This document shows positions 25,552-34,057 of a stretch of DNA of 54,786 nt, one piece after another; within the stretch, counting starts at the first letter, position 1; every line of letters begins with the position of its first letter. The position numbers and the translations under genes were made by a program. The stretch is taken from positions 1 to 54,786 of IMG/VR virus record IMGVR_UViG_3300036826_000065, one strand, 5' to 3'. This DNA comes from a virus. Below the pieces are notes generated by a model, which worked only from the letters and a program-made list of their open reading frames with translations, was not told the origin of the DNA and did no database searches.

Positions 25552-27606
25552 TTAAGCTGCATACTTCACCCTGTTTCCGTCGGCGGGATCGTACCAAAGC
25601 GTCTTGGCTCCAGCCGCTGGCGCGGTAGATGGCAGACCGGGCAGACGCAGATTCGCACTCCCGTTAATATCGCCGCCAACGTCGAGTTGATAGGCGGGGC
25701 TGGCCGCGCCAAGGCCGATGCCCACGAGGCCAGCTTGGGTTACGTAGACGCGCACGTTGCTGGAATTGGTGACTACGCAGAAACCAGTGCCGCATTCAAT
25801 ATTGAAGTTGCCTCGCTTTGGGACAGCCGCTCCATGACTAGGCCCGTAATAGGTGAGGTAACTGTTCACGCCCGCCTGATTGAAGCCAAAGGCGATAGAT
25901 CCGGCGCCGTCACTACCAGTGGCGAAGAACGGAACGTTATTTCCAGCGGGGAGTGTCGCGGTAATGTGCCGAACGGCGGTAAGTATGTTCACGTTACTCA
26001 GGTTCTTAGCGCCGCCGTCAATGTTTGTTGACCACGGTGTCTGCGCCGCGTTGATCGTCAGATTCATCACGCCCGCAGAGAAGCTTGTTCCCAGCGTGAT
26101 GTTCGTCCCGGCGATCATGTTCAGGATCGTCGAAGCACCGTAGGGTGTGGAGTTCACGCGCACGTCCAGCCCAGGCGCGAACGGTGCGCCGTTGACCCGA
26201 TAGACTCCGGTGGTATTCACGTCGCCGGTAACATCGAGTGGATAAGCCGGGGCTCCATTGAGGACGCCGACCCGCCCGGTGTTTCCGTCCAGTCCCAGGA
26301 CGGTGAGCCAATCGGTATTGCGCTGGAACTTCAGGACGCCGCCGCTCGTGCCTACGCCCCATTGGAACGAGATACCGGGGTCGGTGATGTACATCCAGGT
26401 CGTATTGATGCTTCCGTTGAACCAAGTTGCATCGATGCTTTCTACGTTGTACAAACCGAAGCCGCCGCCGTCGATGGCACTAAGCCAGGGCGTCTGACTT
26501 CCGCCTCCGCCACCGCCGCCAATCGGCACTCCGTTGACCCGGTACTCTGCTCCGGTTGGGATATTCACGTTGCCGCTAGGATCGACCTGAAGCAGGTTGA
26601 CCCAGGTATCGGTGCGCCGCACGGTCCAGTTGCCGCCCATGTTATCCAGCGACATGTTCCAGGCGTAAGTGCTCCATACATCTGGCATCTGAATGCCGCG
26701 TACATTGATGTGAGCGTTAGTAGTTATGATGCCTACGTTATAGAGTTGAAAGCCTCCGGCGTCTATGTCACTCGTCCAGGGAGTCTGCGAGCCACTGCCG
26801 ATAGGTACACCGCCAATCGTGAAGTTGTAGCCATAGGCGACGTTGATATTGCCGCCAAATGATAACTGCGGAGGTGAGTTGGCGCTAATAGAGAAGAGAT
26901 TATTGCCGCCATACTGGATGTTCAGAGCGCCGCTACTGCCCCAGACTATCCATTGCCCAGACGGCCCCGCGACCGTCTGGTCCTGCATCTGAAGATTCGC
27001 ATTAATAGAGAGGTTGTTGACGTTGCTGAGGTCATGTCCCGCCGCATCAATGTCGCTCGTCCAGGGCGTTTGGTTTCCGCCAGTGGCGAGCGGAACACCG
27101 TTGACCTTATACTGCCCGGTGATATCTATGTCGGTGACGCCGCTGAGTGAGTGACCGCCGCCGTCAATGTTACTCAGCCAGGGAGTTTGCGCCGCGCCGC
27201 CGATAGGGACGCCGTTGATCTTGAAGGTGTAGCCCAGGTTGTATATGTCAACGATATTTATGCTGCCCGCGACTCCTAAGTCCCCGGTCACACTCATCCC
27301 AAAAGGATCTACGCCGGTAAAGCCGAATAGGGTGCTGCCGTAATACGACAAGTTCAGATTACCGGCATCGCCAAAGAACGTCCATGACTTAGGCGGCGTC
27401 AGATCTATGATATTCAGATAGGGCGCACTGATCTGGCTGGAAGCCGTTATGTTGCGGACGTTATTCAGATCGTGGTTAGCCGCATCGATGCTCTGCGTCC
27501 AGGGAGTCTGGGACGCCGCCGGACCCGGAGGCCCAGGAGGTCCCTGACAGTAAGACACCTTGAATTGCTGCTTCGGAGTTAGCGTGGCTTTGAACTGTTG
27601 CGTCAT
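25552..27606 (-). CDS. Fibre protein with collagen-like start and repeated QTPW motif
   Basis: A 684-aa fibre. Residues 20-29 are collagen-like (GPPGPPGP), followed by a motif QTPWxSxIDxxxxxLxNV repeated six times, interspersed with short strand-rich segments and ending in a GSANLRLPGLPSTAPAAG region common in phage fibres. The motif also occurs once at the N-terminus of the 1436-aa fibre at the other end of the operon, so the two are partial paralogues or have exchanged modules. Location between terminase and portal is unusual for a fibre gene. Start overlaps the previous stop (ATGA). Confidence 0.82.
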   Translation of the reverse strand: MTQQFKATLTPKQQFKVSYCQGPPGPPGPAASQTPWTQSIDAANHDLNNVRNITASSQISAPYLNIIDLTPPKSWTFFGDAGNLNLSYYGSTLFGFTGVDPFGMSVTGDLGVAGSINIVDIYNLGYTFKINGVPIGGAAQTPWLSNIDGGGHSLSGVTDIDITGQYKVNGVPLATGGNQTPWTSDIDAAGHDLSNVNNLSINANLQMQDQTVAGPSGQWIVWGSSGALNIQYGGNNLFSISANSPPQLSFGGNINVAYGYNFTIGGVPIGSGSQTPWTSDIDAGGFQLYNVGIITTNAHINVRGIQMPDVWSTYAWNMSLDNMGGNWTVRRTDTWVNLLQVDPSGNVNIPTGAEYRVNGVPIGGGGGGGSQTPWLSAIDGGGFGLYNVESIDATWFNGSINTTWMYITDPGISFQWGVGTSGGVLKFQRNTDWLTVLGLDGNTGRVGVLNGAPAYPLDVTGDVNTTGVYRVNGAPFAPGLDVRVNSTPYGASTILNMIAGTNITLGTSFSAGVMNLTINAAQTPWSTNIDGGAKNLSNVNILTAVRHITATLPAGNNVPFFATGSDGAGSIAFGFNQAGVNSYLTYYGPSHGAAVPKRGNFNIECGTGFCVVTNSSNVRVYVTQAGLVGIGLGAASPAYQLDVGGDINGSANLRLPGLPSTAPAAGAKTLWYDPADGNRVKYAA

Positions 27607-27944
27607 GCTACCGCCCTGGTAACCTCCGAAGTGACTCGCACGTTACCGGCGAGGATGGTCGTAACTTGACCCGCTGGCGAAGTGATCTGTAAGTCCCATA
27701 CATAATCGCCGCATAGGTTGACTGTTTGACTCGCTGGAATAGTAAGTGAGATCGCCGGCGATGCAACCGCAGTTACTATCTCAATGTCTACGTCAGGATC
27801 GTTGTCCGCGACGTCCTGGCGGATCTGCGCCTTGGCCGTATATCCCGCGATCACTTGGTCCGGCGGCACGCCGTTGGAAGTCACCGTCACGGTCGCGCCC
27901 CAATCGTCGCCCTGGTAGATGATGAGATCTCCTCGATCAGGCAT
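27603..27944 (-). CDS. Small beta-sandwich protein, possible baseplate/fibre adaptor
   Basis: A 113-aa beta-rich protein: LIIYQGDDWGATVTVTSNG, YTAKAQIRQDVADNDP, and ASPAISLTIPASQTVNL. This pattern resembles the N-terminal domain of BppU-type proteins and small fibre-associated proteins. It immediately precedes the fibre gene and overlaps it by 4 nt, which supports a role in attaching or assembling that fibre. Assignment tentative. Confidence 0.65.
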   Translation of the reverse strand: MPDRGDLIIYQGDDWGATVTVTSNGVPPDQVIAGYTAKAQIRQDVADNDPDVDIEIVTAVASPAISLTIPASQTVNLCGDYVWDLQITSPAGQVTTILAGNVRVTSEVTRAVA

Positions 27945-27947
27945 CCA

Positions 27948-30900
27948 TCACTCCGTGAAATCCGTTCTTGCGCTGAAGCTCTGGAACTGCGGCATCGGCG
28001 TCGTGCGGAGCTTCGGCGCGGCCACCGGCTTCCTGGCGCTCGCGGGTTCGTTCTTGCGTTCGGTCGAGGTCAGCCGGTCTTGGAGATCCTGCCAGCGGGC
28101 CTCGTTCCAGCTTTCAAACCGCATGCTCGCCGCCGCCGCACGTGCGTAGATCCGGCAATTCCCGGCGACGAAGACTTGCCCATTGCGTCGGCAGATCAGC
28201 GTCCCGTTGGGGACCGTCGCGCAATATACGGTTCCTTGATGCTGGACCGTGCGACCGATAAATCCACGCTGTCCATTGGCGCCGCCATCTAGATACGCCC
28301 GCTTTACATGGGAATTCTCATGTACATGGAATTGATCGCGGGTATTGTCTCCGGTGCGTCCCCTGATTTCGTAAGGCCGCGATTCCCTGCGATGAGATCT
28401 GGGCGCACTCCCCAGCTTGAGAAAAAGTTCCTGGTAGTCGTCGGCTAACTTCTCGCAGACGGTCGCGATCACTCTACAGTCGCCGGATTGAAGCCAGCCA
28501 TCGCCCAGGACTGCCGTCTGAAGAAACGCCTCGATGACGTCCCGTGACGACTGCTTGATCCACGACGGGATGCGGCGGCTTTCCTGCAATCGCCCCCAGG
28601 GCGCCACCTCATCGAATAACTGCTTGGAGGTCGCGGTGAACTTATGGACTCCGTCGTTCCAACTAAATCGCCAGGGAAGCCTGTCCAGTAATCGGGCGAT
28701 GGCTTCAACGTTCTCCTTCTTGGTTTGGCAAATGCTGACCAGCCGCCGCACCGACCCCTCGTGCTCATTGATCGCCGCCGAACCCTCTGTAATCCACCAG
28801 CCATAGAACCGCGCCAGATCCATCGCATCAACATGTCGCTCCGGCTCGATCTCCATGCCGGAGTCACTCTTATGGCTCGCAGGAATCGTAATCTGTGGTG
28901 CGCCACGCTCCAGCCATTGGCCGGTTAACTTGATCTGATGCCGCTGGGTTAATTCGCGGGCGAGCGTGACCTGGGGACCGACTACACCATTGCGCGAGGG
29001 AAGATAAGTGACCATGCGGTGAGCAGGCGTCGTGAGGATATCGATGCGCCTCCCCTGGAGATGCACCATGTCGCCGCTGTACTGGCGAATGATCAGGTCG
29101 GATGGCCGCTGGAATTCGATGGCGTCCGTCTCCAATTCCACGGTCGCGACCTTCTGGCCGGAAAGATCGATGAATCGCTTCCATCCCTCGTCGGTCAGCA
29201 CCTCTGTCGAGGCGTCGAAGCAATCGAGAGCCTCGTTCCGCTCGCGGTGCTTTTCCCACTGGGTCTTCTTCATGCCGCGCACCGTCGATGTAACCAACCG
29301 CTCCGCTGTTAGCTGTTCAAAGTACTCGCGTGAGTAATTGGGGAAGTGGCAGAAGCCGACCGGCCAGGATTCGCCCGCGCTCAGGTCCGGCGTGCGGCTC
29401 CGCAGCCAGCGGTAGAGTTCCTCCTTCGCGATGTCCACGTTGACCGGCCAGAGCCGGATGCCGTACTTGAGCTTGCTGCCATGGGGGCCGACCTCCACCA
29501 TCGAGGCCGACCCCACCAAGGACGCGGGCCTGTTACTCCCCTTAACCCCCATCACGCGCATCGGGCTCATGCGCCGCACGTAGTCGTAAACCGCCATCGT
29601 GTTGAAGCCGGTGTCGATGGCGAGCTTGGCGATCCGGGTCGGCTGACCGTACTCGGTCGGAATGTCCTCGTCCAAGAGCTTGGTGATGTTCTCCCAGACC
29701 TGCGGCTGCGACGTGTCGCCGTCGAACACGCGATAGTCCACAGACCAGCTATGCCGGTCGCGACCCCAGGCGACGATCTCGCATTCCAGCCGCCGCGCCT
29801 GGACGTCCACGCCAGCGGTGACCAGGATGCCGCCCTCCGGCACCACGCCCAGCATGTAATCCTCGCGCCGCTCATAGAGCCGGTCAGCGTCCGGCGCCTC
29901 CGCGACGTCCAGCCAGGGCAAGCCCAGGATGGTATTAACGAAGATCTGCTGCTTCTGCGGGTCTTCCCCGGCCTCTTCGCGTTTGCGGGCGACGTCCTCC
30001 CAGGAGAGCCAGCCGACCGGCGAGTAGAGCGACGACAGGTGGTAGCCGTGCGTGCGCGGGTTCTCCGCGCCGTCCGGCCTCCACTCGCCACGCGGAAGCA
30101 TGTACGCCTTGTGGTGGTTCGCCAGTCCCTCGCCGCAGCCCGCGCAGTGATAGCGGGCCGTCTCCGGCTTGCCGTGCTGCCAGCGGAGTTGGGCGAACAC
30201 CAGGACCTGCTTCTCGCCGCAGTGCGGACAGGGCACCCAGTATTGCCGCTTGTCGCTGTCCTCGTAGAAGCGCTCGATGCGCGAGTGTCCGCTGACGGTC
30301 GGCGTCGAAACGATGAAGATCTTCCGGCGTGCGAAGTTCGTCGTGCGGGCGATGGCGAGTCCGCATGGTTCGCCCTCGCCTTCGACGTCGCCTTTATAGC
30401 CATCGACCTCATCGAGGAAGAGATACCGCGCCGACATACTGCGGAGTCCCTTGGCTGAGTTAGCCCCGGTCATTACCAGTAACCCGCCAGGGAATTCCTT
30501 ACTAAGTAGCGTGTTGCTGCTATCTCTAGATCTGGAGTCTTTCACCCGCGTGCGCAGCACGACGGAGTCTTCTATGAGCGGGCCGATGCGTTGCTTACTG
30601 TTGCGCCGCGCCATCTCGATGGTCGGTTGCACCACGAGCATGGGACCGGGCGCCATGTGGATGACGAAGCCGACCCAGTTATTCCCAGCTTCCGTCCCCC
30701 CGATTTGGGCCCCCTTCTGGAACACGACCGTCTCGACGCGGGAAGCCGGGGAGAGATCGTCCATGATGGCGCGGAGAAACGGCGCACGGGAAGTGCGCCA
30801 CGGTCCCGGCTCCGGCGACGAACGCGCCGATAGCTGACGGAACTGATCCGCCCATTGACTGATCGTGAACGCGGGGTCAGGTCTGGCTCCGTCGCGGGCT

Positions 30901-30959
30901 GCGCGATCATACACCGCAGCCGCGTCCGCGATCCTCTCGCCAATGAGCGCGACGTCCAC
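27948..30959 (-). CDS. Terminase large subunit (GpA family) interrupted by an intein
   Basis: The 1003-aa precursor splices in principle to 648 aa, the normal GpA length. ATPase: a GpA-type variant Walker A (QKGAQIGGTE, 81-90), Walker B LFLDEVD (180-186), IVSTP (216-220). Two CxxC pairs (244-247, 272-275) form a zinc site. Nuclease acids: Asp385 (AGVDV), Asp449 (LAIDT) and Asp579 (NEALD). The intein (580-934) lies directly after Asp579, and the extein resumes with CRIYARAAA. The terminase packages DNA and cuts ends; GpA-type enzymes usually make cohesive (cos) ends. Start GTG directly follows the previous stop (TAAGTG). Splicing is needed to reunite the nuclease active site region, so the intein must be active unless the gene is defective. 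Confidence 0.93.
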   Translation of the reverse strand: MDVALIGERIADAAAVYDRAARDGARPDPAFTISQWADQFRQLSARSSPEPGPWRTSRAPFLRAIMDDLSPASRVETVVFQKGAQIGGTEAGNNWVGFVIHMAPGPMLVVQPTIEMARRNSKQRIGPLIEDSVVLRTRVKDSRSRDSSNTLLSKEFPGGLLVMTGANSAKGLRSMSARYLFLDEVDGYKGDVEGEGEPCGLAIARTTNFARRKIFIVSTPTVSGHSRIERFYEDSDKRQYWVPCPHCGEKQVLVFAQLRWQHGKPETARYHCAGCGEGLANHHKAYMLPRGEWRPDGAENPRTHGYHLSSLYSPVGWLSWEDVARKREEAGEDPQKQQIFVNTILGLPWLDVAEAPDADRLYERREDYMLGVVPEGGILVTAGVDVQARRLECEIVAWGRDRHSWSVDYRVFDGDTSQPQVWENITKLLDEDIPTEYGQPTRIAKLAIDTGFNTMAVYDYVRRMSPMRVMGVKGSNRPASLVGSASMVEVGPHGSKLKYGIRLWPVNVDIAKEELYRWLRSRTPDLSAGESWPVGFCHFPNYSREYFEQLTAERLVTSTVRGMKKTQWEKHRERNEALDCFDASTEVLTDEGWKRFIDLSGQKVATVELETDAIEFQRPSDLIIRQYSGDMVHLQGRRIDILTTPAHRMVTYLPSRNGVVGPQVTLARELTQRHQIKLTGQWLERGAPQITIPASHKSDSGMEIEPERHVDAMDLARFYGWWITEGSAAINEHEGSVRRLVSICQTKKENVEAIARLLDRLPWRFSWNDGVHKFTATSKQLFDEVAPWGRLQESRRIPSWIKQSSRDVIEAFLQTAVLGDGWLQSGDCRVIATVCEKLADDYQELFLKLGSAPRSHRRESRPYEIRGRTGDNTRDQFHVHENSHVKRAYLDGGANGQRGFIGRTVQHQGTVYCATVPNGTLICRRNGQVFVAGNCRIYARAAAASMRFESWNEARWQDLQDRLTSTERKNEPASARKPVAAPKLRTTPMPQFQSFSARTDFTE
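28158..29222 (-). mobile_element. Intein with LAGLIDADG homing endonuclease in terminase
   Basis: 355 residues, from Cys580 to Asn934 of the terminase frame, with Cys935 as +1 residue. Splicing motifs: block A CFDASTEVLTDEGW; block B with T644-x-x-H647 in TTPAHRM; block F/G ending VFVAGN before Cys. The usual penultimate His is Gly here. The centre holds two LAGLIDADG-like motifs, FYGWWITEG (718-726, acidic residue Glu725) and FLQTAVLGDG (812-821, Asp820), so the endonuclease may be active. It is inserted at a very conserved point in the terminase nuclease domain, a typical homing target. Confidence 0.9.
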
Positions 30960-31466
30960 TTAGCGGAACTCACCCAGGGCCGCAGCCAAGCATTTGTCCG
31001 GCGGGTAGCCGTGCGTGAAGTATTCGCACTGCAAACCCACGTTCGCCTTGCCGCCCTTGGCCTTGATCCACGGCACCTTGCGGTTGGCTGCGTAACCGCC
31101 GCCGTACTCGTCATCCTGGGGCCAGTCGTAGTACATCTTTGCGTCCGGGTCGTAGTTGTCCTGCACGAGCTTCAACATGGTCGCGGCGGCATACCCGGTT
31201 CCGCAGTAGCGCGGCGCCTCCTGGCGGAAGCCGCCCTGGGGCAGACTCACCGTCACATAGCCCAGGAAATACAGGCTGGGAAACGCGCACACCGGGCTGG
31301 GCTCAGGACCGATCCGCGTATTCATCTGCCAGTTGTCCGGTGGACCGAACTCCGCGATTTGGCACTCGCGCATTTCATCGGAGAGTTCCTGAGCGGTCCC
31401 AGGAATCGCAGGGAGTTGAGCAATGGAATCCTTCAGGTCCTTCAGTTTGTCCAAGGCTTCCGGCAT
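30960..31466 (-). CDS. Hypothetical protein between terminase subunits
   Basis: A 168-aa protein with several cysteines (CQIAEFGPPDNW; YCGTGYAAA; CEYFTHG; DKCLAA) and a Pro/Tyr-rich middle. I do not recognise it. It directly abuts the large terminase start and is preceded by a tiny acidic ORF. A packaging or connector role is possible from position only. Confidence 0.75.
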   Translation of the reverse strand: MPEALDKLKDLKDSIAQLPAIPGTAQELSDEMRECQIAEFGPPDNWQMNTRIGPEPSPVCAFPSLYFLGYVTVSLPQGGFRQEAPRYCGTGYAAATMLKLVQDNYDPDAKMYYDWPQDDEYGGGYAANRKVPWIKAKGGKANVGLQCEYFTHGYPPDKCLAAALGEFR

Positions 31467-31468
31467 AG

Positions 31469-31537
31469 TTACTCCTCTTCCTTGTCGTCGTCGCCGTTAT
31501 CTTCCTCGTCGTCCTTCGGCTTATCGATGTAAGTCAT
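31469..31537 (-). CDS. Possible 22-aa highly acidic peptide
   Basis: ATG 31537 with GGAG upstream (GGAGTTACTT) opens a 22-codon frame of which 14 residues are Asp or Glu, ending in DDDKEEE. Its last codons contain the ribosome site of the next gene (GGAG then TAACT then ATG), so it could be a translational-coupling leader or merely spacer. Low certainty. Confidence 0.35.
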   Translation of the reverse strand: MTYIDKPKDDEEDNGDDDKEEE

Positions 31538-31546
31538 AAGTAACTC

Positions 31547-32053
31547 CTAAGTCAGGTTAGTTTCCGCGAAGTCGGTAAATACCCGGCGGATTTCCTCCTC
31601 CAAGATGGAGAAAACCTTGGCCTCGTCCTTCTCCCCGGCCAGGAGTGGCGCGACCCTGGCGGGAATATTCAGACACGCATCGCGAATCATCCGAAACCGG
31701 CTGAAGGCGGCGCGTTCGACAGCGGTGCGGGAAATCAGTTCGCCAGCGCGAACCTCAAGCTCCAGCTTGCGGCGTTGCGCGTCGTAGACTTCCTTCAGGG
31801 CGCGAGCGTCGGCGTACATCATTCCGGCGACCGGCTCCGTCGCGGAGGTCGTCGCGGCGCCCTGCTTCTGCTGCGGGCCGCTGGGGCCAGCGGAGATCTT
31901 GCTGCGGGAGTGCGCTTCCCATTCGCGATCCGCCGCTTCGCTATCGATGGTGCCGTCGGCGTTGCGCGTGATGCGCCCGTCGCGCACGGCGTTAGCGATG
32001 GTCTGTGGGTTCACGCCGCGCTGGACGGCGTATTCAGTGATCGAAACGTCCAC
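31547..32053 (-). CDS. Terminase small subunit-like DNA-binding protein
   Basis: A 168-aa protein with an N-terminal helix-turn-helix (EYAVQRGVNPQTIANAVRDGRI, 7-28), a disordered linker, and C-terminal helices (ALKEVYDAQRRKLELEVRAGELIS; FSRFRMIRDACLNIPARVAPLL). This arrangement is that of lambda Nu1-like small terminases, which recognise cos and recruit the large subunit. It is upstream of the large terminase. Start is GTG 32053 with AGAGG 10 nt before. Confidence 0.78.
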   Translation of the reverse strand: MDVSITEYAVQRGVNPQTIANAVRDGRITRNADGTIDSEAADREWEAHSRSKISAGPSGPQQKQGAATTSATEPVAGMMYADARALKEVYDAQRRKLELEVRAGELISRTAVERAAFSRFRMIRDACLNIPARVAPLLAGEKDEAKVFSILEEEIRRVFTDFAETNLT

Positions 32054-32161
32054 GACAGTCTTGCCTCTTGGTCGGAAGTGCTGTACACTTCGCCTAAGTA
32101 AAGCCTGTCGAAGATATCGTTCATGGAGCCGCTGGCATCGAACCCCAGCGGCTTCGCTGTT

Positions 32162-32389
32162 TTAAACCTTGGGTGCGGGCGCGGGAGGCGGCGTCGTGGT
32201 CGTCGTCGCCGGAGTCACCGTGACCGGAGCCGCAGGAGCCGCCGGTTTCGCTTCGGCCTCATCTTCACTCACCATCACCAGGGCGGTAAGCTCGCCAACG
32301 ATCACGCCCTTGACCGGCGTGCCGTCCACGGCCACCTCGCCGGACTTCGCGCCGTCCTTCGCGCCGATAGGGATTACGAGTGAGATCAT
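32162..32389 (-). CDS. Small hypothetical protein with Pro/Thr/Ala-rich tail
   Basis: A 75-aa protein starting at ATG 32389 (AAGGA six bases upstream). The N-terminal 45 residues form strands (SLVIPIGAKDG, VKGVIVGELTALVMVS) and the rest is Pro/Ala/Thr-rich (APVTVTPATTTTTPP). A longer in-frame extension upstream lacks a ribosome site. First gene of the virion operon; function unknown. An AT-rich stretch with a weak TTGACC/GATAAG pair just upstream may be its promoter. Confidence 0.6.
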   Translation of the reverse strand: MISLVIPIGAKDGAKSGEVAVDGTPVKGVIVGELTALVMVSEDEAEAKPAAPAAPVTVTPATTTTTPPPAPAPKV

Positions 32390-32657
32390 GAGTTGTCCTT
32401 TGACTAACTGACTTATCATCGATTCACCCATAAGGTCAACAAAATAATAAGTTACGACACTTAACCTGCTATAATGAGGTTTAAGGTGGTAGTAAGTAGC
32501 CGCCGAACCCGCCCAGGCCGACCGGCCAGACCCCCAGGAAAATCCCCGAAGCGGAAAAGAGCCCTCGCCAAACATTGTCATTTGTGGGGAGGTGTACGCA
32601 CCCATGCAGGCGCGAAGCCGCCGGGGAGCCACCGCCTTCGGTAGGACCCGCAAACCG

Positions 32658-32900
32658 CTGAAAACAAAGGAGATTCCGGTTTTAAACCGCGAATACACAA
32701 ACAGAAAGTGTACCTTTGCGGCGCAAAGCGTTGTAACGCTCGTACACCTCTGATTCCATTGGGTTTAGCTGGGTCAGGTTTGTGGAGCCGTGCGAGTCGG
32801 CGTAATCCATTGAAAACAAAGGGCTAGTCCTGGGCGCATGGTGTCGGCGCATGCCCAGGGCGCACGCGGCGCACGGTTTAAGCCATTGAAAACAAACGGC
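32658..32900 (+). repeat. Three copies of a TGAAAACAAA(G/C) motif
   Basis: Copies at 32658-32672, 32807-32824 and 32882-32900; the last two share CCATTGAAAACAAA. A fourth, inverted copy lies at 36404-36420. All are outside genes. Role unknown. Confidence 0.55.
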
Positions 32901-33627
32901 TGACAGCCATTACCGCCGCCTATTACCGCCGCTAACCGTGGCGTGCCCAGGGTGCCAAACGCCTATCTTCGGAGCATTATCAACGGTTTAGCAGGAATTT
33001 ATCCCCAGGGCGCAAGTTTTTGGTCGGAATCGGCTGTCGGCACGCCGAAACCGCTATGTAATTCTTTCAAAACTGCGACTGTATCAGACTAGCTTGTCTG
33101 ATATATTGCAGATATCTGAGTCCGAATATGCTGCTTTACCAGGGCGCATGCGGTCGGCACGCCCTGGGCGCATGCTGTCCGATACCTGGGCGGCGCATCC
33201 TGGGCGCCCTGGGCGCACGTGCGGGGTATTCCTGGGCATGCTGGGCACGCCCTGGGACGGCTGACGGTCGGCGCCCTGGGCATGCTCGCCGCTCGCCGAC
33301 CTGGGGACGGTCGGCGCATCCTAAAGGGACGGCTATCGGGCGCCCAGGTCGCGACCTGGGACAAATGGGCTATGGCTATTTATTCACTGGAATGTATATT
33401 TATCCAAACGGCTGTCGGCACGCCCTAATCTCTGCTAGGTTTCTAGCATGTTTTTCCACAGGATACGGGGAGGATAAATTCGCTTTACTTTCACTTCTTT
33501 TCGGTTTTCGTTCGCCTATGGGGAATACCCTGATACCGGGGAGTTTCCTGAGGCGCATCCTAGGGCCTGCAAACGCTCAGGAACCCTATGTCCGTTTGTG
33601 GGATTATCAATAACTTACAGACATACT

Positions 33628-33642
33628 GCTACAGACTGTAGC
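33628..33642. repeat. Perfect inverted repeat GCTACAG-A-CTGTAGC
   Basis: A 7-bp stem with a one-base centre, followed by ACTG-CTTTATA-CAGT nearby (33643-33657). Reads as a protein binding site rather than an RNA hairpin. It lies about 140 bp beyond the end of the ribozyme operon. Confidence 0.4.
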
Positions 33643-33780
33643 ACTGCTTTATACAGTGTTTATGCATCCCCTGGGGCGGCGCATCCTGGGCACGCCCTAA
33701 AACACGTTGGGCGCCCTAAGTCTTGCGACCTGGGCGCCCAATGGAATGGTGGGGCTGTAATGAGGTATTGCGGGGTAACC

Positions 33781-34056
33781 TTACGGCACGAGTGAAACCA
33801 GTGTGCAATGCTCACAAAACAGTGCGCCGTTACCGACCGCAGCAAACGGCACGCCCTGGGCGCATCCTGGGCACACGGCACGCAAGTCTAGATCGCACGT
33901 TGCGCCGTACCAGGGCGCGTCAGCGGTCGGCGGTATTGCGCCGCTATGCCAATCCTCTACATCGGCAAGCGTCATACCTAGGCACGCACGCACGTCAGCG
34001 TGCCGCGCAAGTCGCAGAGCAAGCGACAGCAAGGTTTCGATAACCTGGGCACGCAT
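33781..34056 (-). CDS. Small HTH/zinc-knuckle protein, last gene of the ribozyme operon
   Basis: A 91-aa protein with an N-terminal helical HTH-like segment (LRLARHADVRACLGMTLADVEDW) and a C-terminal CPGC...CEHC pair typical of a zinc ribbon. It starts one base after the stop of the previous gene (TAGCATG), with GGGAG 10 nt upstream. A DNA-binding role is likely but unproved. No terminator with U-tract is seen after it. Confidence 0.65.
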   Translation of the reverse strand: MRAQVIETLLSLALRLARHADVRACLGMTLADVEDWHSGAIPPTADAPWYGATCDLDLRAVCPGCAQGVPFAAVGNGALFCEHCTLVSLVP

Positions 34057-34057
34057 G

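Larger units (their letters stand above)
32390..33780. other. 1.4-kb stretch without convincing genes; candidate replication origin/cos region
   Basis: Open frames here are short, have odd composition and no ribosome sites. The stretch contains dense CCTGGGC/GCCCAGG words (at least seven in 33121-33360), three DnaA-box-like sequences with one or two mismatches (33380-33388, 33400-33408, 33452-33460), small inverted repeats (33434-33447, 33628-33642), and three copies of a TGAAAACAAA motif (32659, 32811, 32887). It lies directly upstream of the terminase region, where a cos site is also expected. I see no single element that proves origin or cos. Confidence 0.5.

Noticed and set aside
32467-32478. 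TATAAT on the plus strand as a promoter
   Set aside because: No -35 hexamer at 16-18 bp upstream and no plus-strand gene follows.
33128-33613. 161-codon plus-strand frame in the gene-free region
   Set aside because: Sequence is made of the CCTGGGC repeats; composition is not protein-like and no ribosome site is present.
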